Positions 54,432 through 63,710 of a stretch of DNA of 64,000 nt are shown here, piece by piece. This DNA is from Gigaspora margarita (lineage: Eukaryota > Glomeromycota > Glomeromycetes > Diversisporales > Gigasporaceae), in contig WTPW01000556.1 in the NCBI GenBank assembly GCA_009809945.1, positions 287,428 through 351,427 of the forward strand, read 5' to 3'. Numbering within the stretch: the stretch's first letter is position 1; every line of letters begins with the position of its first letter. The notes beneath the pieces were generated by a model. That model had not been told where the DNA came from. It worked only from the letters and a program-made list of their open reading frames with translations, and made no database searches. The position numbers and the translations under genes were made by a program.

Positions 54432-54663
54432 TGGCTAGTTTTTTGAACTGTTCAACTGAAAGTTCAATTGGGGCTGATCCAAGTAGACTTACAGGTATTT
54501 TCAGCCAATTGCTAATGTTTGTTTACATTGGGTAAATAGAATGCATCAATACTATTTTACCTAATGTAAAGAAACCTTAGTGATTGGCTGGGAATACCTG
54601 TAAGTCTATCTGAATCAGTCCAGTTGAACTTTTAGTTGATGGTTCAAAACACTATATATGGCA
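54432..54663. mobile_element. Hairpin MITE next to the GAAATAA MITE
   Basis: GTTCAACTGAAAGTTCAATT and TACAGGTATTTTCAGCCAAT at the left pair with ATTGGCTGGGAATACCTGTA and AGTTGAACTTTTAGTTGATG at the right. Pairing runs about 90 bp per arm around a loop near 54550 (ATAGAATGCATCAATACT). Confidence 0.8.
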
Positions 54664-55090
54664 AATATAAAATAAAAAAAATAATTTAAAATAAAAAATA
54701 ATTTAAAATAAAAAAATAATCTAAAATAAAAAATAATTTAAAATAAAAAAATAATTTAAAATAAAAAATAATCTAAAATAAAAAAAATAATTTAAAATAA
54801 AAAATAATTTAAATAAAAATAATTTAAAATAAAAAAATAATTTAAAATAAAAATAATTTAAAATAAAAAAATAATTTAAAATAACTTAAAATACAAAAAA
54901 TATTTTAAAATAAAATAAAATAATTTAAAATAAAATAAAATAATTTAAAATAAAATAAAATAATTTAAATAAAATAAACCATTTAAAAATAATAGATTAA
55001 AAAAAAATTAAAAAAATAATTTTTTAAAAAAAAAAACAAGAGAAAAAAATAAAAATAAAATAAAATAATTTAAAAATTAACAAAGGCAAA
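54664..55090. repeat. AAAATAAAAAATAATTT minisatellite
   Basis: More than 20 units of 15-18 bp made only of A and T (AATAATTTAAAATAAAA) with small length changes; AAAATAAAATAATTT prevails in the second half. Confidence 0.9.
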
Positions 55091-55148
55091 ATTAAATAAT
55101 AAATAAAATAAATTAAATGATTTATTAATTTTGTGCACCATGCACAGC

Positions 55149-55232
55149 TGTGCACTCTATAAAAACAAATACAAACAATAATTAGGACAACTGTGCACCC
55201 TATAGTAACAAATACAAACAATAATTAGGGTT
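55149..55232. repeat. 42-bp tandem duplication
   Basis: CTGTGCACTCTATAAAAACA and CTGTGCACCCTATAGTAACA, each followed by AATACAAACAATAATTAGG, lie 42 bp apart. The palindrome TGCACAGCTGTGCA occurs just upstream (55141) and again near 55411. Confidence 0.8.
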
Positions 55233-55258
55233 AGGGTTAGGGTTAGAGTTGGGGTTAG
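55225..55258. repeat. Interstitial telomere-like tract (TTAGGG)
   Basis: Three perfect TTAGGG units are followed by TTAGAG, TTGGGG and TTAG. TTAGGG is the telomere unit of many fungi. The tract sits at the end of the 42-bp duplication. Confidence 0.75.
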
Positions 55259-56259
55259 TTAGAAGTAAAATTAGAATTAAATTTAAAATTTAAAGGTATC
55301 ATTGCGAGAGGAGCATTTTTTGTTAAAAGTGCATTAGGGTTACCATAGTAAAATTTTGAGATTGCAATAGGAGTTATTCTAGTAAAATTTTAAAAATATA
55401 TAAGGGTGCACAGCTGTGCATATGCACATCTTAAATAAACCCTAAATTAAAATATAAAATTAAAATGAATTAAAAAAAAATAAAAAAAAACAAGAAAAAA
55501 ATAAACAATAAAAAATAAGGCTAAAATTTTAGTTTCTACTTGGCAGTTCTCTCATATTTGTTTAATTCAATTTGTGATAAAATGATTCAAGAAAAATTGC
55601 TAAAAAAAGAGGTTACAAAGTGTTTTTTATTCAATTATTAAGAGCTAGAGAACTAATATTAATAAGTAAGAAGAAATATTTAATAAATATTTAACTTTAC
55701 AGAAATAACAATTACAACCAATTATTTGAATCGCTACTTTTTTATATTAATTTTTTTAAGCTATTCAATGAGGGACAAAAATTTGTGTTCACACAAATAG
55801 GAACTTGGGAATCAGTAAACCCAAAATTCTGATCTGTGATTGCTGCATACTTTAAAAAAATAATGCAGATCTGATTACTAGATCATGAGAGTTTTGGCTA
55901 TAAAAATTGTACATAAATGCATTACTGGTATAATTGGGGTGAAATTCATTTTCAATTTTTTTAATTTCAACAATAATTTCAACAATAATTTCAACATTTT
56001 TAATGTCTATAAATTAAATCTAAAACAATTATTGTATTTGATTCAGCTTAGTTTTATTTAATTTTTGGTATAATTTATATTAATTTTTAATATTGAAAAA
56101 CTAATTTTACCAATTTTACCATTAACTAATTTCAACAATTTCAACAAAAACTTCTTATTAAGAAGAGTAATTTTACCCTATAATTAATAGTATATAATTT
56201 TTTATTTATTTATTTATTTATTTCTGCTCCTCTCTTTTATAAGAGGAATGTAATATTAA
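55259..56259. other. AT-rich DNA with short tandem AATTTCAACAAT
   Basis: AATTTCAACAAT-type units of about 15 bp repeat near 55965-56003, and a TTTATTTATTTATTTA run lies near 56205. No gene is seen. Confidence 0.5.
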
Positions 56260-56443
56260 TAGTGATGTGCCACATACAGTACTATATATACCATATGATA
56301 TGTACTATATATACTGTATGCAAAAATTTTTACTGATTGCTTTTGTCAGGTAATCAGATGCTAAAAAAGAATATATGTACAGTACATATAGTACATACTG
56401 TATACTAAAATTTTTTAGGTATTATATAAATGGTACATTACTA
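56260..56443. mobile_element. 184-bp hAT-like MITE, degenerate 8-bp TSD
   Basis: Ends TAGTGATGTGCCACATACAG and, reversed, TAGTAATGTACCATTTATAT match at most positions. Flanks are AATATTAA and AATGTTAG, 6 of 8 identical, with both differences A/G. The interior has ACAGTAC/GTACATA palindromic motifs on both sides (56275-56330, 56375-56405). Confidence 0.6.
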
Positions 56444-56873
56444 AATGTTAGCTACTAAATCAAACTTATCTAACAACTCAACTAGAATCTCTAGACTAAA
56501 TTTACTTGAAGTCAATTTGTTATACTAGATTTACTATATTTGTTCATTTTATATGTTCATTTTATTTGCCCCATCCCCTTTTTGAAGTTCTAAAAAGTGA
56601 TGTTAACCAAAAAATTAACTTTTAACATTCTTATATTAGAATTTTAATATTAAGATTTTAAAAACCTAAGCATATTGACCTTAAAAATTTGGGTCAGGTT
56701 TAGGTTGGGTCAGGTTCGAGTCAGGTTGAAGTGCTAACCCAAAAGTTTTCAACCTGATTCAACCCATTTAGAGCACTAGTTCCTGGTATACATACTTTCT
56801 AATAATTTAATATAAAATACATTATATAAATAAGGTATAATTAATTTTAAATCTTATTTTATATGCTTAAAAA
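56444..56873. other. AT-rich DNA and right end of the nested hAT-like element
   Basis: 56690-56778 holds the GGGTCAGGTT-rich right end of the 51841 element. The rest is AT-rich without genes. Confidence 0.5.
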
Positions 56874-57996
56874 TAGGGATGTTATCCTGTTCATCCAAAC
56901 TCAGTTCAGCCCTGTTTGAAACCTAAACCAGTTAAACTCGAGTTTTGTAGACATATGATTTTGATTATTACATTTAAACTTATCATGCTTAATTTGAGTC
57001 TGAAATTGATTTGATGAGCAAAAAGTTTCTTATGGTGTGATTATAACGATACTATTCATTTAATCTAAAAGTTAGTCACAATGTGTGATAATAACAATAT
57101 TAATAGTTTTTTTACTTGAACTTTGTACGATGAATTAAAAATCATACCTGAACAATTTATTGATTCAATGAACTTACCTCCTTTTAAGTTCAATGTCTCA
57201 AACCAAATTAACATCAGATACACTCAAAGAAATAATAAACCATTCTCCAAAACGATTAAAGAAGGATCCCTTTTGGGATGAGCTTCTTGAAACTGGTGGC
57301 AAATGATATTACAAGCATTGTACAGAATCTTATTATATGGATACAGATCTCTCTACAATTAAGTCACACTTCAAACAAAATCATCCAGAAAGGTGGAATG
57401 AACTAAATGTTGGCATCAAGGCAAGTGTTGAATCATAAAGCACTGATCCAATTTTGTAAATAAACCTATCTTTTCAAGCATTTTCCATTGCTGAAAACAA
57501 AGATCTTCAACTTTTATTAATAAATAATACCACGTTATTCACTTTCTTCAAGACAGTTTGTCGCACAAAGCATTTTAAATTTATATTATAAAGTATGAAG
57601 TACAAGCTACAAGCATCTCCAGTAAAGTAACGTTTTTCTAAAGCAAAACTACAATTAATTCAATATACAGACATCTCATCAGAAGAAAATGCGCAAGCCT
57701 TTACTTAAAACTTGGTATGAATCAGATATTATTGATTGCATGAAAGATCAATAAATTAAATAAATAATAGATGCAATAAAATAAATTATGTAATATTTTT
57801 CATGTATTTACAGTAATAAATAGCAAAGTTCATATATTTAATAAATAGTAATAACATTGCTTTGGATTAACATGTTTAGCAAGCATAAATCATTAATAAA
57901 TTTGCGTAATTAGAGTTTGAAACATGTGTGCTTCGAATTAGTATTTAGCAGGTTTTTGAGCACAAACTGACCAGTTTAAACAGGATAACATCCCTA
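56874..57996 (+). mobile_element. hAT deletion derivative, 1.12 kb, 8-bp TSD CTTAAAAA
   Basis: The TIR TAGGGATGTTATCCTG begins the element and CAGGATAACATCCCTA ends it; this is a perfect inverted repeat of 16 bp. CTTAAAAA flanks both sides exactly (56866-56873, 57997-58004). It keeps only the N-terminal coding part with a BED-like finger; the catalytic core and hATC are missing. Next after the 14.2-kb element it is the best-defined DNA transposon here. Confidence 0.92.
57193..57450 (+). pseudogene. hAT N-terminal fragment with damaged BED finger
   Basis: From ATG 57193: MSQTKLTSDTLKEIINHSPK, RLKKDPFWDELLETGGK, TGA (57304), then YYKHCTESYYMDTDLSTIKS and HFKQNHPERWNEL. The pattern fits a BED finger (C-x2-C ... 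T-x-x-x-x-H-x4-H) in which the first Cys has become Tyr and the Trp before it a stop, both G-to-A changes. Later frames (FSIAENKDLQLLLINNTTLF and so on to about 57710) follow with more stops. BED fingers bind transposon ends. Confidence 0.65.
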
Positions 57997-58004
57997 CTTA
58001 AAAA

Positions 58005-58798
58005 TAAATTATTACAAAACAATAAATCAAATTAATTACCTTTTCTGTAAGAGGGCAGTCAAGGCAGTTGTTCAGTAAACTTTTAAAATAACAATAATAA
58101 AATTAAAATGAATTTCATTGTGACAATTAATATTTAATAGAATAAATTATTATTAACCATTTGTAAATGACAATTTAACACCTTTATCTACTTTATCGAG
58201 CTCAAATTGTATTTATAGTATTTTTTAAAAAAAACAATACATCATGAAACTAAAATAAAAGTGAATAATTTTCAGGGAAAACCTTAAACCATGATTGTAG
58301 AACTTATGATTTTATATACTTAAAAGCTTGTAATTTCTATTCTCTAAGACTAAATAATGCAGACTATAACACAAACATCGTTAAGCTTTTAAGATTATTA
58401 CCTAAATGATATTGATACAATTTATGTATTTGTTTATTGCCAAATCTGATTAAACTTATTAGTGCATTCTTCTGAAAACAAAATTAAAAAATAAATTATA
58501 ATAAATCTCATTAAGAAATTATAGGCTAATTTGGTATGATTAGCTACTTTGTCTACTCTAATTATAGTATAAGTAAATTTTATAAAAAATAAATAATCTT
58601 TTAAAGCAGAGCATAGCAAGAGCAGACCAAGGGCAAATCAAGAGCAGGGGTACAATCCAGAGAAATGTCAGAAGAAATAAAAGGTCAATCTTGCACAATA
58701 TTTAGCCTTTTTGACTTTTTGCAATTGATTTGCCCCAGGTTTGTAAGCCTATTCTTAGGATAATTAGTATTTTGTCAAATTTTTACCAGGCTGATAGA
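58005..58798. other. AT-rich intergenic DNA
   Basis: AGCAAGAGCAGACCAAGGGC and CAAATCAAGAGCAGGGGTAC near 58615-58655 form a short purine-rich imperfect repeat. No gene is seen. Confidence 0.45.
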
Positions 58799-58921
58799 TC
58801 TGTAATTGGACTTTCAATTATAATTTGTATACAGTTAGCTTTTTGCATGCCGTCTATGGAGTCCATAGACAGTATACAGAAAGCTAACTGTACACAAAAT
58901 ATAATTGAAAGTCTAATAACA
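58799..58921. mobile_element. Hairpin MITE, ~120 bp
   Basis: TCTGTAATTGGACTTTCAAT pairs with ATTGAAAGTCTAATAACAGA. The stem continues through TATACAGTTAGCTTT and CTATGGAG/TCCATAG around the centre at 58860. Open frames on both strands here (58730-58998) are mirror images caused by the palindrome. Confidence 0.8.
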
Positions 58922-58998
58922 GATTTTCTTTTGACAGCACTCAAATGATAATTAATAATCATCAGAATAAAGATTTTAGTATAAGATAGAGTTGGCAC

Positions 58999-59139
58999 TG
59001 AAATCTTTTGTACTATATTTGAAAATTTGGGTTTCGGATTATAGCTTCCAAAACCTTATCCAAAACTCTGAAACTTGACCAAAATCCAAAACCTTATCTG
59101 AAACTCTGAAACTATTTAAAATTAAATTTTTATAAAATA
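58999..59139. repeat. Short CCAAAACCTTATC repeat
   Basis: CCAAAACCTTATCCAAAACT, GACCAAAATCCAAAACCTTA and TCTGAAACTCTGAAAC recur between 59049 and 59115. Confidence 0.5.
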
Positions 59140-59570
59140 TGGTATTGTTAATTGTGCTAACATAATTGTACATAAATATTTGAAAATTCATAAATTATTA
59201 ACGCCTTTAAACAACTCTCTTAAAATCGTGAAAGGTGAATTTGATTGCCAAATTTACTTCAGTTGTTTGATTACCTAATATTTGCAAAGTTTTTGGCCAA
59301 AAAAGCATCACGAATTTAAAAGCGTTTTTTATAATGGTCTCAAGTTCAAGTTCAAGTGCTAGAATAAGTGATAATCACTAACTTTCTCAGATTCTTGTAG
59401 GTCGTAGTTTTATGTCGATCTATTAACCAATAAAATCATTGTTATAATATCCAAAATGTGATCAGTGTGCTGAAACTAATATAGCAATATAATCAAGTTA
59501 TTGTGCTTTGACGCTTTTGATTGGTTATGTAACCAGTGATCAAAATTTTATGACTAATATATCCACAATT
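59140..59570. repeat. Dispersed repeat, copy 2 (other copy at 42217)
   Basis: GTGAATTTGATTGCCAAATT, TCAGTTGTTTGATTACC, ATAATCAAGTTATTGTGCTT and CGCTTTTGATTGGTTATG follow the order seen at 42250-42700. The two copies are about 17 kb apart in the same orientation. Confidence 0.65.
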
Positions 59571-59795
59571 TAAATTCATTAGCAATTGTTTAATTACGAT
59601 AGTACCTGATCAACCTTAAAATATACAGTATTGTTTGTCGATTTGAATAAAATTTTTTACGGTAAATCTTGAATCAGCAAATATTGAGAAGTTGCAGCAG
59701 ATCAGTATGGTATGAATGATCAGAATTGTATAGTACGGTATTTTACATCCTATTTAATTACTTTTATACCGAAATTACAGCTAATACAAATGTAA

Positions 59796-59818
59796 GTAGG
59801 GCGCTGCTGGCGCCCTAC
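59796..59818. repeat. GC-rich 23-bp palindrome
   Basis: GTAGGGCGC, a TGCTG loop, then GCGCCCTAC: a perfect 9-bp stem and the most GC-rich spot in this part of the window. It may be two transposon ends left together after an internal deletion, or a short hairpin element. Confidence 0.7.
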
Positions 59819-60242
59819 AGCCTTAAATTCAGGTAATGCTAAAAATTAATGACAACAGTTTGTGCATAAATTTTACCTATTGAATGCTAAATTTGATAGT
59901 GAATCCTTTGAATATGTATCCTTTACATTTAATATGAAAGCGGGTAATAGAACAAGACCTAATTCAGAACACTAGCACATCAGTTAAATTAATTTTGATA
60001 AGACACTTAATAAGAATTGATTATCAATTAAATAAATCATCATAAATAAGAAATTCATAATAATTAGAATATTTCAATTAATAAATAATTGTTACACTTA
60101 GGTTAAATCGAGTTGAATAAATGACCGTTTGTTGAAAAGATCAGCATAATAATACACCAACACGAGATGTATACTGTGTAAAAACATGGAATTTAAAACA
60201 CTGATCGACTTTTTTATAAAGGCCCATAAGAGATTACAGAAG
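59819..60242. other. AT-rich intergenic DNA
   Basis: 59881-59950 resembles 62502-62575 (CTAAATTTRATAGTRAATCC, AATTTAATATGAAARCGG), a short dispersed repeat. No gene is seen. Confidence 0.45.
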
Positions 60243-60330
60243 ATCAGTATGTTGTGAATGACCAGAAGGATATGGTATGACCAGTATTTTCGCAAATCAG
60301 TAAGATATGTTGTGAATGAATGGTGTAACT
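60243..60330. repeat. ~55-bp repeat, copy outside the long-TIR element
   Basis: GATCAGTATGTTGTGAATGA, CCAGAAGGATATGGTATGAC, CAGTATTTTCGCAAATCAGT. The same phrases make up the centre of the element at 60883-61012. Confidence 0.7.
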
Positions 60331-60527
60331 ATTAAGTGGGAGAGCGTATACTTTAACCAATTTAACTCTAATAATTACTAGGAAATAAGTTACTGATTTA
60401 CTCGAATAAAGGTCTCTTCAGCACTACACTAACTTACTTCCTTATTTTTCTTAAGTAAAGTCGGAGGGAATTTCTCTACCTCTCTTTATTGAGTCAAATT
60501 CATTCGTTTATATCCATTGGAATTTAA

Positions 60528-60692
60528 TATACGACACGTTAATGTGTTGTTTGGTACGTTAACGTGTTGTTTAACACGCCACGTGCTATTCAACAATGGT
60601 ACTACCTAAGCCTAACACGTTGACATGCTATCGAGAATGTTCGTAATCCGTGCCCCTTAACACGTGTACGTGCTAACACGTTAATGTGTTAT
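60528..60692. repeat. ACACGTTAACGTGT palindrome cluster
   Basis: GACACGTTAATGTGTTG, GGTACGTTAACGTGTTG, AACACGTTGACATG and CTAACACGTTAATGTG occur close together, and related ones in the right arm (61355-61400). Each is itself palindromic, so they could be protein-binding sites or small hairpins in addition to the arm structure. Confidence 0.6.
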
Positions 60693-60882
60693 GAAGATTT
60701 TACAAAAGGGGTGATTATATGTCAATCATCAAGTTTACATGGATTTTGACTAACATTTAATGAATTATACAAAAATAGAAATGAAGATATCTATATTAAA
60801 TAAAGAGAAGATCTATTTACAAATGGGGGTAAAACTAATCTGGAAATTCGAATCTCTAATGTCACAATTTCGAATTGTGACA

Positions 60883-61012
60883 ATGGTATGGTATGACCAG
60901 TATTTTCACAAATCAGTATGGTATGTTGTGAATGACCAGAATGGTATGGTATGACCAGTATTTTCGCAAATCAGTGTAGTATGTTGTGAATGACCTGAAT
61001 GGTATCTATAAT
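60883..61012. repeat. ~55-bp tandem repeat in the centre of the foldback element
   Basis: Units of the form GGTATGGTATGACCAGTATT, TTCGCAAATCAGTATGGTAT, GTTGTGAATGACCAGAAT: two full units and a partial third. Confidence 0.75.
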
Positions 61013-61580
61013 GTATTTCACTGATCAATATAGTATAGGTGAGCAGATCAGTATATTACAAGCGATTTTTACCATACTGATCCGGCATTATAGCAGTTCA
61101 CGAATTTGTGACATTAGAGATTCGAATTTCCTGATTAGTTTACATTTGTAAATAGATCATCTTCTCTTATTTAGTATAGATAACTTTCATTTCTATTTTT
61201 GTATAATTCATTAAATGTAAGTCAAAATCTGATGATCGCCCTTTTTTGTAAAATCTTCATAACACATTCACGACTGAGTGTTAAGGGATAAAGTTTATTA
61301 AAGTTCTAGATAGCGCATCAGCGTGTTAGCTTAGTAGTACATCGTTGAATAGCATGTAGCGTGTTAAACAACACGTTAACGTGCCAAATAACACGTTAAT
61401 GTGTCGTATATTAAATTCAAATGCATATAAGCGAATGAACCTGACTTCAATAAAGATACATGTCGAGAAGTTCCCTTCGATTTTACTTAAGGAAAAAAGC
61501 TAGTGTAGTGCTGAAGAGACCTTTATTCGAGTAAATCAGAAATTTATCTCCTAGTAACTATTAGAGTTAAATCGGTTAAA

Positions 61581-61829
61581 GTCATACGCTCTCCCTCCTT
61601 AATAGTTACAGTATAAGTTTTTTAAAATCAGCCTGTATTATCTTGATCTGCTCATCTATACCAAACTTATCTACAATAATTTCCCCGGGTAATCAAAAAC
61701 GTGAAGTCATACGCTCTCCCTCCTTAATAGTTACAGTACAAGTTTTTAACATCAGCCTGTATTATCTTGATCTGCTCATCTATACCAAACTTATCTACTA
61801 TCATTTCCCCCGGGTAATCAAAAACGTGA
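61581..61829. repeat. 125-bp tandem duplication
   Basis: GTCATACGCTCTCCCTCCTT starts at 61581 and 61706. The two units are nearly identical to AATCAAAAACGTGA and include CTTGATCTGCTCATCTATAC. The first unit overlaps the right end of the foldback element. Confidence 0.92.
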
Positions 61830-62149
61830 TGAAAGATTGTGCATTTTGATATCACAAGCATACGAAAAAAGTAATACAATTCGCTTTACAACAATTTGAA
61901 AATAAGAATGGCAATCTCCGCCATTAAACTAATCTCTATTATATATATATATTTTCAATTTTTATATTATAAATTGTTAGCTTTATTCAGTATATTAAAC
62001 CTTGATACGAAGAATTTTGAAAATATATATTTATAAACTCATTATAGCGACATCTATTAATTAATGTCTTAAGAATAATGAGCTATATCTCAACTGTATC
62101 TTAACCATCCTAATCCAAACAGTATCCAAACACTAAATATTTATCCTAA
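61830..62149. other. AT-rich intergenic DNA
   Basis: No gene is seen; an ATATATAT run lies near 61940. Confidence 0.45.
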
Positions 62150-62345
62150 AAAGCTTGTTAGAATGGTTTTACAACTCAACAATAAAGTGCCTTTAGGATG
62201 ATTATTTAACACAACGACAAGGAGTTTTTAGGATGATCATTTATCGCTAACCATTAAAAGTTGTTATTTAACACTAACCATGAAGAACTATTAGAAAGAT
62301 TATTTCGCAGTGTTAAATAACCATAATGAGCTGTTAGAATGACTG
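62150..62345. repeat. Degenerate repeat around TTAGGATGATTATTTAACA
   Basis: About four units of roughly 60 bp contain TTAGRATGRTTATTT, AACACTAACCAT and a-AG-GTTGTTA variants. Confidence 0.55.
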
Positions 62346-62448
62346 CTTGTTTCGACTATTTTAATTTCACGTACACATGATCATTGGTTAAAACTCATAT
62401 GACTGTCATTTTCATTCAACACTATTTTACATCTCCCGCATCTCATGG

Positions 62449-62662
62449 AATGTTGGATAAATCCGTAAATTGCCATCATTACAATATAGAACCTGGATCT
62501 GTTATCGCTTGGATACTAAATTTAATAGTAAAATCCGTCGAATATCCGTTAAATTTAATATGAAAACGGTTAATGGATCCATGCTCTACTATAATAATTA
62601 AACTGTAAAATTGATTAAAAATTGTTAAATCTAACCTATCATTTAATGACGGGTCCAACATT
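62449..62662. mobile_element. Small TIR element, 214 bp
   Basis: AATGTTGGATAAATC at the left and the reversed right end AATGTTGGACCCGTC form a TIR. TAAATTTAATAGTAAAATCC and TAAATTTAATATGAAAACGG lie inside. No clear target duplication. Confidence 0.5.
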
Positions 62663-63423
62663 TAGTAGTGAATTTAAATAAAATATAATATTAAAATAAA
62701 AAAGAATGATTAAAGTATTATTGAAAAAAATGAAACATGTGACCCTAAAAGATCTACTTAAATTTATTATTTTCATTAATATCATTAATAATAAATATGA
62801 ATACATATACCAGGAACGGAGTGCAACGAAGTGCATGGTTATCTGAAGAGTGAAATGATGTGAACAAATACGGTTCTTTGGTTGGTTATATTTTTGCATG
62901 ACATTGTGGAATGCGATGGTCCGATTTGCATTTTATATTAAACTGGTTTGATATGGCTTTCGTAAGTACGTACGTGCATTCGTACATGATTATCCTTCAA
63001 AAGGACTATTTTAAGTAAGTATTTCAAGTTTTAAGTTGTGCCTCATTTTATTTGATTTATTTCTTATCTTACCGGTGTTATAATAAATTTCTGCGCCCAA
63101 AAATCACAGCATTTCCTTATTCTGCCCCTGTTTTATTTGATCGATCATTGTTACATTCGATCATCCTTAAACCTTTCAATTGTACCTCTGTAACACGTGT
63201 TACTCCTATTACCTTATTTAGATATCCTTGGGGTTCTACAATTAATTAAAGCTATCGTGATGCGTCGAATGTCTATATTAATAATCATCATGCCATCGCT
63301 TTTGTACACAGATCAATTATGTATAAATTATTATTGCTTCTTTTAGGGACGAATGAATACGAAACGTTTAAATATTATCGTCTCGCCCCTCACACAAAAT
63401 AATATTACGATCAAGTTTATAGG
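62663..63423. other. AT-rich intergenic DNA, no supported gene
   Basis: The plus frame at 63052-63249 lies in slightly more balanced DNA, but shows no domain and no start context. I cannot support a gene. Confidence 0.4.
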
Positions 63424-63710
63424 TGTTGAAGGGCAATTAGACTTTTAGTTGTCGTATCTCAATGACGAATTGATTGTGTAAGGCAGAAGTTAAACTGACA
63501 ATTGATTGGTGTAAATAATTTATATAGATTACAATTGTATATAAGTCCGATGTGTTCGCTCTTTGTGTATTGAGAGGTTTTTGTCCCTTATACGTAATAG
63601 AGAGAGCAAGAATGAGGTATTAGATAGCATTAGATATTATCTAAATAATTCCTCTGTTATAATAAAGTTTTCTTAATGAATGTTTATTTATCGTATCTCT
63701 TGGCTTTCAT
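63424..63710 (+). other. LTR- or promoter-like stretch (weak)
   Basis: TGTTGAAGGGCAATTAGACT begins a segment that has a TATA-like TATATAAG (63537-63544), a purine tract AATAGAGAGAGCAAGAATGA and an AATAAAG signal (63661). This order resembles a solo LTR, but no 5-bp target duplication and no second LTR were found. Confidence 0.25.

Larger units (their letters stand above)
51841..56778. mobile_element. Nested hAT-like element, 4.9 kb, degenerate 8-bp TSD
   Basis: The left end TAGTGCTTTGAATCAGGTTG and reversed right end TAGTGCTCTAAATGGGTTGA (then ATCAGGTTG) are alike, with GGGTCAGGTTCAGGTT-type subterminal repeats at both ends. The flanks GTTTTTGG (51833-51840) and GTTCCTGG (56779-56786) differ by two C/T transitions. 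Several later elements lie inside (52168-53805, 54322-54664, 56260-56443). No transposase is recognisable. Confidence 0.5.
60324..61610. mobile_element. Foldback element with ~530-bp inverted arms
   Basis: The left arm starts TGTAACTATTAAGTGGGAGA and the right end reversed reads TGTAACTATTAAGGAGGGAG. Arms match, with indels, through TTACTCGAATAAAGGTCTCT, the ACACGTTAA palindromes, TTCATTTCTATTTTTGTATA and GAATCTCTAATGTCACAA, to about 60880 and 61085. The centre holds the 55-bp repeats. No coding and no certain target duplication; the right end is involved in a 125-bp duplication, so the boundary may lie further out. Confidence 0.8.

Noticed and set aside
54664..55090. A-rich tail of a retrotransposon
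   Set aside because: The length, the regular 15-18 bp AATAATTT units and lack of an adjacent element body fit a minisatellite better.
58730..58998. Two overlapping proteins on opposite strands with similar sequence
   Set aside because: They are mirror readings of one hairpin at 58799-58921.
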